From assembly GCA_039908105.1 (NCBI GenBank), contig JAMOBI010000135.1:1-6656 (forward strand): a stretch of DNA of 6,656 bases, read 5' to 3'. Below, piece by piece: positions 1-6,146 of the stretch. Within the stretch, counting starts at the first letter, position 1, and the number at the start of each line of letters is the position of its first letter. The notes beneath the pieces were generated by a model. It made no database searches. It was not told where the DNA came from and was given only the letters and a program-made list of their open reading frames with translations. The DNA is from Magnetaquiglobus sp039908105. Lineage in GTDB: Bacteria > Pseudomonadota > Magnetococcia > Magnetococcales > Magnetaquicoccaceae. Both the position numbers and the translations under genes were made by a program.

Positions 1-26
1 CGAAAAATGCGCCGCGCGCGGCCTTC

Positions 27-63
27 GTGAGCGTCGTTTCCGCTTTTTGGAAACGACGCTCAC
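27..63. other. 15-bp perfect inverted repeat (hairpin)
   Basis: The arms at 27-41 and 49-63 are perfectly complementary over 15 bp around a 7-nt loop that contains five T. A TGA at 28-30 lies in the left arm and ends a frame open from the window edge (tail RKMRRARPS). The hairpin could therefore terminate transcription of an upstream gene cut off by the window, but no T-run follows on the + strand. On the - strand a T5 appears only about 19 nt beyond the stem, after a 12-bp GC palindrome at 11-22. Structure is certain; function is inference. Confidence 0.6.
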
Positions 64-171
64 ATCTTGCACGCAGCCTTGCAAAAAACTACGCATCCCA
101 AAGCAGGTGCGGTTTAATCGAGAACTTTCTTGCAGACGCATCCGTCTGGAGATTGGAGGGTATCTTGTGGC

Positions 172-612
172 ATGATGATCGTCAGGCTCCAAGGTACCAG
201 TCGGACTGTCCGTCGTGGCCTGCGGAGTGGTGCGGAGGAGGGCGTGGACAGCAAATGGTTCGGTTTTTTGGCCGAAGGGGTGGCCGCACGGCATTTGAAA
301 CGGATCGGATACCGGATTCTCGCGCGCAATTGGCGCTCGAAGGGTGGCGAGATCGATCTGGTGGCTTGGCGCGACGAAACGTTGATCTTCTGTGAAATCA
401 AGGCGCGGCATGTTGCAACGGGTCGAGAGCCGGGGGATGCCATTGATGTTCACAAGCGGCGTCGCCTCGTGCAATTGGCGGATAACTATCTGCGACACCA
501 TCCGGAATGGGAGGGATGCGCCTGTCGGTTCGATGCGATTCTGGTATGGCGCGCGGGGTGGTGCTGGCAGGTCGAGGTGATCGCGGATGCGTTTCGTCCC
601 GGATGGGAATGA
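172..612 (+). CDS. yraN: YraN/UPF0102 family protein (predicted nuclease fold)
   Basis: This is a YraN (UPF0102) protein of 146 aa from the chosen start. The family has a restriction-endonuclease-like PD-(D/E)xK fold, and its physiological substrate is not settled. The core is clear: GYRILARNW at residues 46-54, GGEIDLVAW at 58-66 (acidic E60/D62), then the strand LIFCEIKAR at 71-79 giving E75-x-K77. A CRFDAI segment sits at 118-123, followed by a C-terminal IADAF, as in E. coli YraN. Three starts are possible: TTG 130; ATG 172, chosen here, with GGAGGG at 155-160; and GTG 244, directly after GGAGGAGGG (234-242). GTG 244 would give 122 aa, closest to the usual family length, with a better-spaced ribosome-binding site, so the first 24 residues are uncertain. 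The BON lipoprotein gene follows after 85 nt. Confidence 0.9.
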   Translation: MMIVRLQGTSRTVRRGLRSGAEEGVDSKWFGFLAEGVAARHLKRIGYRILARNWRSKGGEIDLVAWRDETLIFCEIKARHVATGREPGDAIDVHKRRRLVQLADNYLRHHPEWEGCACRFDAILVWRAGWCWQVEVIADAFRPGWE

Positions 613-697
613 TTTATGCATGTCAGAAATCACAGCGTGCCATTGGCAGGCTTCAAGTGTCATTTTTGTTGACGATGCTGCAAGGAGGGATGAATCG

Positions 698-1459
698 ATG
701 AGCCGTTCGACTCTTTATCGGGGCCTTCTGCCCCTGGTGGCCATGCTGGGATTGGCTGCTTGCGTGCCGGCGGATTCGTCCAGTGGGGCGGCCACTAGCG
801 GATTTTTGGGCGAGCGTCGCAGTCCGGAGGGGGCCATTGAGGACAACATGCTGGCCATGAAACTGCGCAGCTACTACATGCGCAGCGACAAGGTGAGTGC
901 CGCCAACATCAACGTGAGCGTCTATCAGGGTGCGGTGCTTCTGACCGGTACGGCGGCCTCGCAGGCCGAGATCGACACCGCCATCTCGATTGCCAAGGCA
1001 ACGCGCGGGGTGGTGAAGGTGCACTCCGAATTGAAAGTTCAACATGCCACGTTCGGCGAGTTGACCAAGGACGCCTGGTACACCAACGAGGTCAAAGTCC
1101 GTCTTCTCACCGATGAACTGGTGCGCGGTCTGGATATTCACGTCGAGACCACCAAGGGGATCGTCTATCTCACCGGTACGGCCCAGTCGGTCGCCGAACG
1201 CAATCGTGCGGTCGAGGTGGCCCGTCAGGTGGGGGGCGTGAAGGAGGTGGTCTCCTACATCGAGATCGACCCGAAGTCTCAACAGTTGAACCGTTCGGAG
1301 CCGTCGTCGAAAAGGGAGGGTCGTCCGCCGGCCCGCATGGGAGGGGAAGGGGAGAGCACCAGGCCCGTGGAGGTGACCAATCAGGGTGGTTCGGCAAATG
1401 GAGGCGGCGCAGGCGGTGCTACCAGGCGTCCGGATGGCACGGTTGATTCCAAGTTCTGA
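698..1459 (+). CDS. BON-domain outer-membrane lipoprotein (DolP/YraP-like)
   Basis: Predicted lipoprotein of 253 aa. Start ATG 698 is set by AAGGAGGG at 682-689 and by the signal peptide that begins there. The N-terminus is a lipoprotein signal: basic start, hydrophobic stretch, lipobox LAAC at residues 19-22 with Cys22 as acylation site. Residue +2 is Val, not Asp, so outer-membrane sorting is expected. Two BON domains follow at about 48-114 (VYQGAVLLTGTA) and 126-190 (TTKGIVYLTGTA), each with the characteristic G-x-V-x-LTGT turn. This matches the dual-BON layout of DolP/YraP, a lipid-binding envelope-integrity protein. From about residue 195 there is a low-complexity tail rich in Gly, Ser, Arg and Pro, making it longer than E. 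coli DolP (191 aa). Adjacency to yraN echoes the enterobacterial yraN-diaA-dolP cluster, here without diaA. Its 3' end overlaps the next gene. Confidence 0.88.
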   Translation: MSRSTLYRGLLPLVAMLGLAACVPADSSSGAATSGFLGERRSPEGAIEDNMLAMKLRSYYMRSDKVSAANINVSVYQGAVLLTGTAASQAEIDTAISIAKATRGVVKVHSELKVQHATFGELTKDAWYTNEVKVRLLTDELVRGLDIHVETTKGIVYLTGTAQSVAERNRAVEVARQVGGVKEVVSYIEIDPKSQQLNRSEPSSKREGRPPARMGGEGESTRPVEVTNQGGSANGGGAGGATRRPDGTVDSKF

Positions 1460-2864
1460 TCTGCCGGAGGGGGTGCGTTCCGCGTTGCTCGGTCTCCTGG
1501 GTGAGGGCGCTCTGCTGACCGATGCCGCGCAACGCGAAGCCTATGCGCGCGACAACAGCGGCAACCGCTTCGTGCCGTGGGCCGTGGCCCTGCCGGAGCG
1601 CCGCGACCAGGTGGCCGGGGCATTGCGGATCTGTCATGAGGCCGGGATTCCGGTGGTGCCGCGCGGGGCCGGAACCGGTTGCGTGGGCGGCGGACTGGCG
1701 GTGCGGGGTGGGTTGGTGCTCTCCACGCAACGCATGAACCGCATTCTGGCCATTGAGCCGGGAGACCGGTTCGCGGTGGTCGAACCTGGCGTGGTCAACG
1801 CGGAGTTGGGGCGCCGTCTGGCCGAACACGGGCTTTTCTGGCCGCCTGACCCCTCTTCGGCGCGCGTCTGCACCATCGGCGGCAATCTGGCGATGTGTTC
1901 CGCCGGTCCCAACGCGGTGCGATATGGCGTGACCCGTCATTGGGTACTGGGCATGACCGTGCTTCTTCCCGATGGCAGCGCGATGCGCGTCGGCGGTTAT
2001 ACCACCAAGGGTGTGGTAGGCTATGACCTGACCCAACTGCTGATCGGCTCCGAGGGAACTTTGGCCGTGCTGGTCGAGGCGATCCTGAAACTGGCACCCG
2101 TGCCCGAGGCTCGCCGCACCTTGAAGGCCACTTTTGCCGACATGGAGTCCGCAGCCCAAGCGGTTGCCGGTCTCATGAGCCGGGGGGAGCCGCCGTCGGC
2201 TCTGGAATTTCTCGATCCGGCGGCCTTGGAGTTGGTGCGTGGCACCCTGCCTGCGGTGTGTCATCCCGACGGACGGGCTCTGCTGTTGATTGAGGTCGAA
2301 GGTTCGCATGCTGGTGTTGATTCACAGGCCGACGCCCTGCGCGTGCGGCTGGAGGGGTTCTCTCCGCTGGAAGTGGCGGTTGCCCGCGATGAGGCCGAGT
2401 CCAAACGCATCTGGGCCGCCCGTTACGCCCTCTCCCCAACCTTGACCCGCATGGCGCCCAAACGCATCAACGAGGATGTGGTGGTGCCAGTGACCCGTCT
2501 GGCCGAGCTGGTGGCCGGACTGGCGCGCATCTCTGAGGAGAGCGGAGTTCCGATCGTCAGTTTCGGACATGCCGGCAATGGCAACATTCATGTCAATCTC
2601 CTGACCGATCCGGCGGATCCGGCCTTGAAAGCCCGGGTGGCCCAGGCGCTGGAACAGGTGTTCGACCTGGTGCTCGCCCTGCGCGGCACGCTCTCGGGCG
2701 AACACGGGGTTGGTATCATGAAGCGCGATTTCATCGATCGCGAACTCGATCCCCAATCTTTGCGCATTCAGCGCGCGATCAAACAGCTTTTTGACCCCAA
2801 AGGGATTTTGAATCCGGGAAAGGTGTTTCCCGAAATGCCATTGAATGGGGAAAAATACGCCTGA
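1434..2864 (+). CDS. FAD-linked oxidase, GlcD / D-lactate dehydrogenase type
   Basis: A flavoprotein of 476 aa in the GlcD family, which oxidises 2-hydroxyacids such as glycolate, D-lactate or D-2-hydroxyglutarate to 2-oxoacids. The N-terminal FAD-binding PCMH domain (about 38-220) shows PRGAGTG at 76-82, PPDPSS at 137-142, TIGGN at 147-151 and GSEGTL at 205-210. The C-terminal FAD-oxidase domain shows HAGNGNIH at 379-386, SGEHGVG at 421-427 and LNPGK at 459-463; the histidines and glutamate are the expected metal/substrate site. Length is normal for the family. ATG 1434 (MARLIPSS) is preferred, overlapping the lipoprotein gene by 26 nt; ATG 1398 and GTG 1386 are alternatives. No strong ribosome-binding site precedes any of them, consistent with translational coupling. 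No GlcE or GlcF subunit is present in the window, so the exact substrate cannot be assigned and glcD is not given as a symbol. Confidence 0.9.
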   Translation: MARLIPSSDLPEGVRSALLGLLGEGALLTDAAQREAYARDNSGNRFVPWAVALPERRDQVAGALRICHEAGIPVVPRGAGTGCVGGGLAVRGGLVLSTQRMNRILAIEPGDRFAVVEPGVVNAELGRRLAEHGLFWPPDPSSARVCTIGGNLAMCSAGPNAVRYGVTRHWVLGMTVLLPDGSAMRVGGYTTKGVVGYDLTQLLIGSEGTLAVLVEAILKLAPVPEARRTLKATFADMESAAQAVAGLMSRGEPPSALEFLDPAALELVRGTLPAVCHPDGRALLLIEVEGSHAGVDSQADALRVRLEGFSPLEVAVARDEAESKRIWAARYALSPTLTRMAPKRINEDVVVPVTRLAELVAGLARISEESGVPIVSFGHAGNGNIHVNLLTDPADPALKARVAQALEQVFDLVLALRGTLSGEHGVGIMKRDFIDRELDPQSLRIQRAIKQLFDPKGILNPGKVFPEMPLNGEKYA

Positions 2865-2870
2865 AATGGA

Positions 2871-2900
2871 TTGACTTTTATCCTCGTCAACAGGTATTCT
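2871..2900 (+). promoter_or_regulatory. Predicted sigma70-type promoter for dksA
   Basis: TTGACT (2871-2876) and TATTCT (2895-2900) are separated by 18 nt, in the 70-nt gap between the oxidase stop and the dksA start. Initiation near 2907 would leave a leader of about 28 nt. The good -35 box and the intergenic location support a separate dksA promoter; no operator is evident. Confidence 0.55.
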
Positions 2901-2934
2901 AGGCGATGTCATAATCTGGCCTGGAGTGCTGACC

Positions 2935-3381
2935 ATGAAAATTGCCGATATTCAATTGCCTGAAGGATACCGTCCCACTGAGGACGAAGAGTACATGAAT
3001 CCCAATCAGCGGGCTTTCTTCCGCCAATTGTTGCTGGAGTGGGAGCAGCAGTTGCTGGAGGAGGCGGAAAAAACGGTCAACATCATGACCGAGGAGAAGG
3101 CGATTTTCGCCGATCCCACGGATCGTGCCTCGTTGGAGACCGATCGCAACTTCGAGTTGCGTACCCGCGATCGCGAGCGCAAGCTGATCTCCAAAATCAA
3201 GCGCACCATTGAGGCGATCGAGGAGAACGAATACGGTTTTTGCGAAGAGTGCGGTGTGGAGATCGGTCTGCGGCGTCTGGAGGCCCGTCCGGTCACGGAT
3301 CTCTGTATCAGCTGCAAGACCGCTGCCGAGCGTCAGGAGAAGGTCTCGCGGGTTACCGAAGAGGTCCATTTCGAGAGTTGA
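2935..3381 (+). CDS. dksA: RNA polymerase-binding transcription factor DksA
   Basis: DksA, 148 aa, close to the 151 aa of the E. coli protein. DksA binds in the secondary channel of RNA polymerase and, with ppGpp, remodels transcription in the stringent response. An N-terminal helix (about 20-50) leads to the coiled-coil tip with D60-P-T-D63-R-A-S, carrying the two aspartates needed for activity. The returning helix contains ELRTRDRERKLI (74-85). The zinc finger is intact: C103-E-E-C106 and C124-I-S-C127, with the family segment GLRRLEARP at 111-119. ATG 2935 is preceded by TGGAG at 2922-2926 with 8-nt spacing; a GTG three codons upstream (2926) is less likely. The gene is followed by a strong intrinsic terminator, so it is probably monocistronic from the promoter at 2871-2900. 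Confidence 0.96.
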   Translation: MKIADIQLPEGYRPTEDEEYMNPNQRAFFRQLLLEWEQQLLEEAEKTVNIMTEEKAIFADPTDRASLETDRNFELRTRDRERKLISKIKRTIEAIEENEYGFCEECGVEIGLRRLEARPVTDLCISCKTAAERQEKVSRVTEEVHFES

Positions 3382-3426
3382 TTCTCCTGTCCGGGAAAAC
3401 CTGACGGAGGATCGTTCTTTGGATGC

Positions 3427-3471
3427 AACGCCGTCTGGGGGTATGGATGCCCTCCAGACGGCGTTTTTTTT
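3427..3471 (+). terminator. Rho-independent terminator of dksA
   Basis: The left arm at 3427-3441 pairs with 3450-3465 over 12 bp plus three further G-C pairs across a single bulged T. The loop is 8 nt. The stem runs directly into eight T at 3464-3471. It lies 46 nt after the dksA stop. This is a textbook intrinsic terminator on the + strand; there is no T-run in the opposite direction. Confidence 0.93.
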
Positions 3472-3522
3472 ACCGTGGAACGGTAAACCGCACCCGGCGT
3501 GGAATGTGTCGTTTTTACGGGT

Positions 3523-3565
3523 GAAAAAAAAGAGAGAGTCTGGGAGATTCCTCTCCCAGGGTTTT
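3523..3565 (-). terminator. Probable intrinsic terminator downstream of thiE
   Basis: CTGGGAGA (3540-3547) and TCTCCCAG (3552-3559) form an 8-bp stem with a 4-nt loop. On the - strand the stem is followed, after about 8 nt, by a run of eight T (A-run on + around 3524-3531). On the + strand it is followed by TTTT at 3562-3565, so it could act weakly both ways. It sits about 90 nt beyond the thiE stop, between the convergent genes dksA and thiE. Confidence 0.55.
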
Positions 3566-3651
3566 GACTTTGACTTTAGCGCGCTCTTCAAAAGAAGCAT
3601 TTTACCAATAAAGCGAAACTTCCAAGCTGTCAAATCCGCTCTGTTGACCTG

Positions 3652-4338
3652 CTACGGCATCGGGCGGTTCTGCTGCCACACCTCGACCGCCCTGCGCAAG
3701 CGTTGCTCCCAATCCTCACGCCACAAGGCGCTGATCAACGCCGCACCATCGGCACCGGTGGCCGCCACCTCGGCCAGATTCTCCAGTGTGATGCCGCCGA
3801 TGGCGAAAATCGGCAAACGGGTCATGCGTACCATCCTGGCGAGCAGCTCCACCCCGCGTACCGCGTGGCTATCGTTTTTGGTGTGGGTCGGGAAGATCGG
3901 ACCAAAGCCGATATAGTCGACCGGCAGCCCTTCGGCCTGGCGGATCTCGTCGGACGTATGGGTGGAGAGTCCAATGATCCGATCCGTGCCGAGCAGCTCC
4001 CGGCAGTGGGCAGCCGGGGTATCCCCCTGTCCGACATGCACGCCGCAGGCGTCGAGCGGTGCGACCCACGCCAGGCGATCGTTGAGGATCACCCGGAGGT
4101 GCGGGGCGTGCTGACGGAGCGCGGCCAGCCAGCGCGTCATGAAGAGGCGGGACGACTCCTCGGTTCCCTTGGCGCGCAGCTGCACCATCGGGATCGGCAG
4201 GTCGTTTATGCAGCGGGCGACGGAATTGAGGAAATCGTTGGTGCGTAAGGTGGGTGGGGCCTGTTCCAGCCAGTCGGCGTCGAGGATCGGCAGAATGGCC
4301 GGGTGGTGCGGTAACGGGGTGAACGCTGGAGAAGACAT
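3652..4338 (-). CDS. thiE: Thiamine-phosphate synthase
   Basis: ThiE, 228 aa, joins HMP pyrophosphate and the thiazole phosphate to make thiamine phosphate in the cytoplasm. Motifs follow the TIM-barrel order of the family: VQLRAKG at residues 52-58 (pyrophosphate-binding Arg/Lys), VILNDR at 83-88, GVHVGQGD at 99-106, IIGLSTHT at 121-128, YIGFGPIFPTHTK at 142-154 and AIGGI at 179-183 near the phosphate site. The QLRxK and PTxTK motifs favour ThiE over the related TenI. The N-terminus is about 15 residues longer than compact ThiE proteins. The start codon at 4336-4338 has no recognisable Shine-Dalgarno sequence and an AT-rich leader. It stands alone, with no other thi genes here, converging on dksA. 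A promoter-like pair lies within and beside the repeat at 4410-4447. Confidence 0.93.
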   Translation of the reverse strand: MSSPAFTPLPHHPAILPILDADWLEQAPPTLRTNDFLNSVARCINDLPIPMVQLRAKGTEESSRLFMTRWLAALRQHAPHLRVILNDRLAWVAPLDACGVHVGQGDTPAAHCRELLGTDRIIGLSTHTSDEIRQAEGLPVDYIGFGPIFPTHTKNDSHAVRGVELLARMVRMTRLPIFAIGGITLENLAEVAATGADGAALISALWREDWEQRLRRAVEVWQQNRPMP

Positions 4339-4404
4339 CGAGTAATATATTGAATTTTATCATGTTTTCAGGATGGAATTTTTCCGCATACCGTGAAAAA
4401 TACC

Positions 4405-4434
4405 ATAAAATTTCTTCGCTGCATTCTTTGTCAA
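4405..4434 (-). promoter_or_regulatory. Predicted thiE promoter overlapping the 38-nt repeat
   Basis: On the - strand there is a perfect TTGACA (4429-4434), an 18-nt spacer, then TTTTAT (4405-4410, four of six matches to TATAAT). Initiation near 4398 would give a leader of about 60 nt to the thiE start at 4338. The -35 box and most of the spacer lie inside the dispersed repeat. I see no TPP-riboswitch CTGAGA element in the leader. Confidence 0.4.
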
Positions 4435-4447
4435 AATCCCAACATCC
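4410..4447. repeat. 38-nt dispersed repeat, copy 1
   Basis: This matches 5503-5540 at 36 of 38 positions in the same orientation. The copy lies in the 302-nt gap between thiE and the next gene, about 70 nt upstream of thiE. Read on the - strand, both copies can be translated as a GCWDFD..CSEEI peptide. The two differences change the peptide (K/E and E/D), so there is no sign of protein-level selection and the element is treated as a DNA repeat. Confidence 0.75.
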
Positions 4448-4640
4448 TCTAAATGCCAGATTCAAGGCGCAAAAATACCGCATGGTCTGACGGGTGCGGT
4501 TTCCGCTTCATTATGTCGGGGTTTTCGGCCCCGTGGTTGCATCCTGAATCAGACCTTGGCCGGGGTCAAGGATTCTCGTGGACGGAACCGGTTGGAATCG
4601 GATAGAGTATTTTGGAAGATTTCATCCGGGAGGAAACGCC

Positions 4641-5063
4641 ATGAGCAGCATTGTCATACCGTTCGATACGCTGTCCTTTGCAAAGGAGCTGGAGAGCGCC
4701 GGGGTTCCCTCTGCCCAGGCCGAAGCCCAGGCGAAAGCGATGGCCATGGTCATCAGGCAAATGGATGCCCGTGTGGATGATCTGGCGGCCAGACGTGAAA
4801 AGCAGGCGGAAGACCGGTTTGATTCGCTGGCGGATCGCAATGATCAGCAGGTGAAAGGACGCCTTGACGGATTGGCCACTCGGCAAGAATTGGATTCCAA
4901 GCTCAAGGAATTGGAACTCCGCATGGTGATCAAGATGGGTGCCATGATCATCGGCGGCATCGGCTTGTTGTTCGGCCTCATGCGGATTTGGCCGCTCCCG
5001 GTCCAGTACGTCGCACCACCCGCCCAGGAGCTGCGCTTGCCTGCCCCACCTCCGGCACGGTAA
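4641..5063 (+). CDS. DUF1640/CCDC90-like coiled-coil membrane protein (paralog 1)
   Basis: A small membrane-anchored coiled-coil protein of 140 aa; the biochemical role of bacterial members is unknown. The N-terminus (PFDTLSFAKELESAGVPSAQ, 7-26) resembles the FDTLKFVxxLxxAG start of DUF1640/CCDC90-like proteins, a family related to mitochondrial MCU regulators. Residues about 38-95 are charged and helical, with the internal repeat RFDSLADR / RLDGLATR (59-66 and 74-81), suggesting coiled coil. One transmembrane segment spans about 96-114 (IKMGAMIIGGIGLLFGLM), followed by a proline-rich tail ending PAPPPAR. ATG 4641 is set by GGGAGGA at 4628-4634. From residue 88 on it is almost identical to the protein at 6147-6512, while the N-terminal halves differ. 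Family name is by recognition of the N-terminal motif and architecture, so moderate certainty. Confidence 0.8.
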   Translation: MSSIVIPFDTLSFAKELESAGVPSAQAEAQAKAMAMVIRQMDARVDDLAARREKQAEDRFDSLADRNDQQVKGRLDGLATRQELDSKLKELELRMVIKMGAMIIGGIGLLFGLMRIWPLPVQYVAPPAQELRLPAPPPAR

Positions 5064-5110
5064 CCTTGACCATCAGCCAGATTGAGGGTCATCTTCGGCG
5101 CGGTGATCTC
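4904..5110 (+). repeat. Long direct repeat, copy 1 (3' end of paralog 1 plus flank)
   Basis: Aligns without gaps to 6353-6559, offset 1449 nt, with about 21 differences in 207 nt by hand count (about 90% identity). It covers the last 53 codons of the gene and 47 nt after the stop. The remaining gap up to 5206 contains nothing else I can identify. Confidence 0.9.
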
Positions 5111-5206
5111 ATCCTGGTCACCCAAGGGGGCACTGGGCTCCGACCATTCGCAAGATCCTATCATGACGTGAATCTGATCGGCCACCCTCACCGATTTCTT
5201 CCATGA

Positions 5207-5505
5207 TCAAGCTGCTTTCCTCATCCGCAAGATCGCTTTCACCGTGAGTGGCGCCTCCTGGCGTCCCAATTTGACTGCTGGCACCTCACCTGTCGTCCAA
5301 TGACGGCGAACAAAGTTATGATTGATCAAATGGACATCCAACGTCCGTTGCACTCCTTCCGTCGTCTTGGCGTATGTGTTCGTCCGTCGTCGAAAAGCAC
5401 GATTGCGACGACGGGTGGCGGCATTCTGTCCCTCCAGATGGTTGCATGGATCTCCTGATTACGGATGTCTTGCACGGTTTCTGGATGTTCGGGTTGCGAG
5501 GTATT
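5207..5505 (-). pseudogene. Transposase C-terminal remnant with a frameshift
   Basis: On the - strand two overlapping frames together resemble the C-terminal end of a DDE transposase. The first reads SQPEHPETVQDIRNQEIHA and breaks near 5441-5444. The second continues NHLEGQNAATRRRNRAF, then FRRRTNTYAKTTEGVQRTLD, then HNFVRRHWTTGEVPAVKLG, and stops at 5207-5209 after RMRKAA. Restoring one base (GCAAC to GCAAAC) joins them in frame as IHANHLEGQN, where the Glu is probably the third catalytic acid. Only about 95 residues remain and the front of the enzyme is missing, so the element is dead. I recognise the pattern of IS transposases with an RRRTNTYAK motif, but I cannot name the IS family with certainty. 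The 5' edge of the similarity abuts the 38-nt repeat. Confidence 0.75.
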
Positions 5506-5540
5506 TCTTCGCTGCAATCTTCGTCAAAATCCCAACATCC
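5503..5540. repeat. 38-nt dispersed repeat, copy 2
   Basis: Second copy of the repeat at 4410-4447 (36/38 identical). It lies where the transposase similarity begins on the - strand and about 50 nt before the broken gene on the + strand. In this copy the - strand -35-like hexamer is TTGACG, not TTGACA, and no comparable -10 box follows. Confidence 0.75.
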
Positions 5541-5588
5541 CTTGATCGCCACTCCAAAAGATCAAGCCAACCACTGGAGCACACCGAC

Positions 5589-6041
5589 ATGAGCAAGCCT
5601 TGCCCGAACCCTGCCCATACCCCAAACGCGAATGACGCCCACCAAGCGCCGCCTGCCTGGCAAGCGCATCTCCATCCGCCCAAGGATCTTTCCAATCTTC
5701 CATTTCGCTCTTGGCAAAAGTGGGAACACCCGTTGGACTGTTTTTGAATCGCACATGCGCCGCGCCAGAGGCGTGACCGCCTTCCTGCACTGCACAGCGT
5801 GTGCGACAAATGGATCATCGACGCCTTCGAGCACGAACACGATCGCCCACAGGCAAGATGGAGTCCGGTTGAATTTGACCGTCGCGGCGTGGAAGGTCTG
5901 CAAGAGGTGCTGGCGGTTATCGGCGAGTCGTTGGACTTGGCCATGAGCGCGGCGGACGCAGCGGTTGCCGAAGCGGAATCAAAGGCCCCATCTGTGCCTA
6001 AACCACAGCTTCATGCCGTCACACTGCAGCTTGAAAAGTGA
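5589..6041 (+). pseudogene. Broken hypothetical gene (in-frame TGA or paired frameshifts)
   Basis: I do not recognise this protein. ATG 5589 has GGAG at 5576-5579 and reads MSKPCPNPAHTPN... for 52 codons to TGA at 5745-5747. The same frame then continues open to TGA 6039-6041, with strongly coding-like sequence from about 5799: CDKWIIDAFEHEHDRPQ, EFDRRGVEGLQEVLAVIGES, then an Ala-rich stretch. The full length would be about 150 aa. Between 5746 and 5798 the +1-shifted frame (ESHMRRARGVTAFLHCTAC) has higher GC at third positions than the nominal frame. Two compensating indels, one in the T5 run at 5741-5745, are therefore as plausible as a nonsense mutation. GTG 5799 could start an 80-aa product but has no ribosome-binding site. 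It sits between a transposase remnant and a duplicated gene, a setting typical of decay. Confidence 0.5.
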
Positions 6042-6050
6042 CCATTCACG

Positions 6051-6089
6051 CCCCGTCCAAGGATGTCCACTGGATTTTCTTGGACGGGG
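6051..6089. other. 11-bp perfect hairpin after the broken gene
   Basis: CCCCGTCCAAG (6051-6061) pairs perfectly with CTTGGACGGGG (6079-6089) around a 17-nt loop. It starts 10 nt after the stop of the broken gene. It lacks a proper T-run, so it may be a weak terminator or an RNA end-stabilising structure ahead of the next gene. Confidence 0.55.
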
Positions 6090-6146
6090 TTGGATGATTT
6101 CAGATAAACTTTTCAGATACGGAAGCGTCCACCAGGAGATGAAACG

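Noticed and set aside
1419..2309. Long 296-aa frame on the - strand opposite the GlcD-type gene
   Set aside because: It is antisense to a gene with clear family motifs, has a His/Gln-rich composition typical of a GC-rich shadow frame, and shows no recognisable domain.
2899..3633. 244-aa frame on the - strand opposite dksA
   Set aside because: It runs through the dksA terminator and the complete DksA coding region; shadow frame.
3703..4248. 181-aa + strand frame opposite thiE
   Set aside because: It is the complement of a well-supported ThiE with motifs in the right order.
3869..4483. 204-aa - strand frame containing GCWDFDKECSEEI and running into thiE
   Set aside because: It reads thiE in the wrong frame; the peptide comes from the 38-nt repeat, whose differences between copies are not synonymous.
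4339..4560. TPP riboswitch upstream of thiE
   Set aside because: No CTGAGA-type conserved core was found on the - strand leader; a GGGTGC on the + strand points the wrong way and lacks the rest of the motif.
5745..5747. In-frame TGA as a selenocysteine codon
   Set aside because: The following sequence gives only a weak 5-bp stem, not a convincing bacterial SECIS, and the protein resembles no selenoprotein family. A nonsense mutation or indels are simpler.
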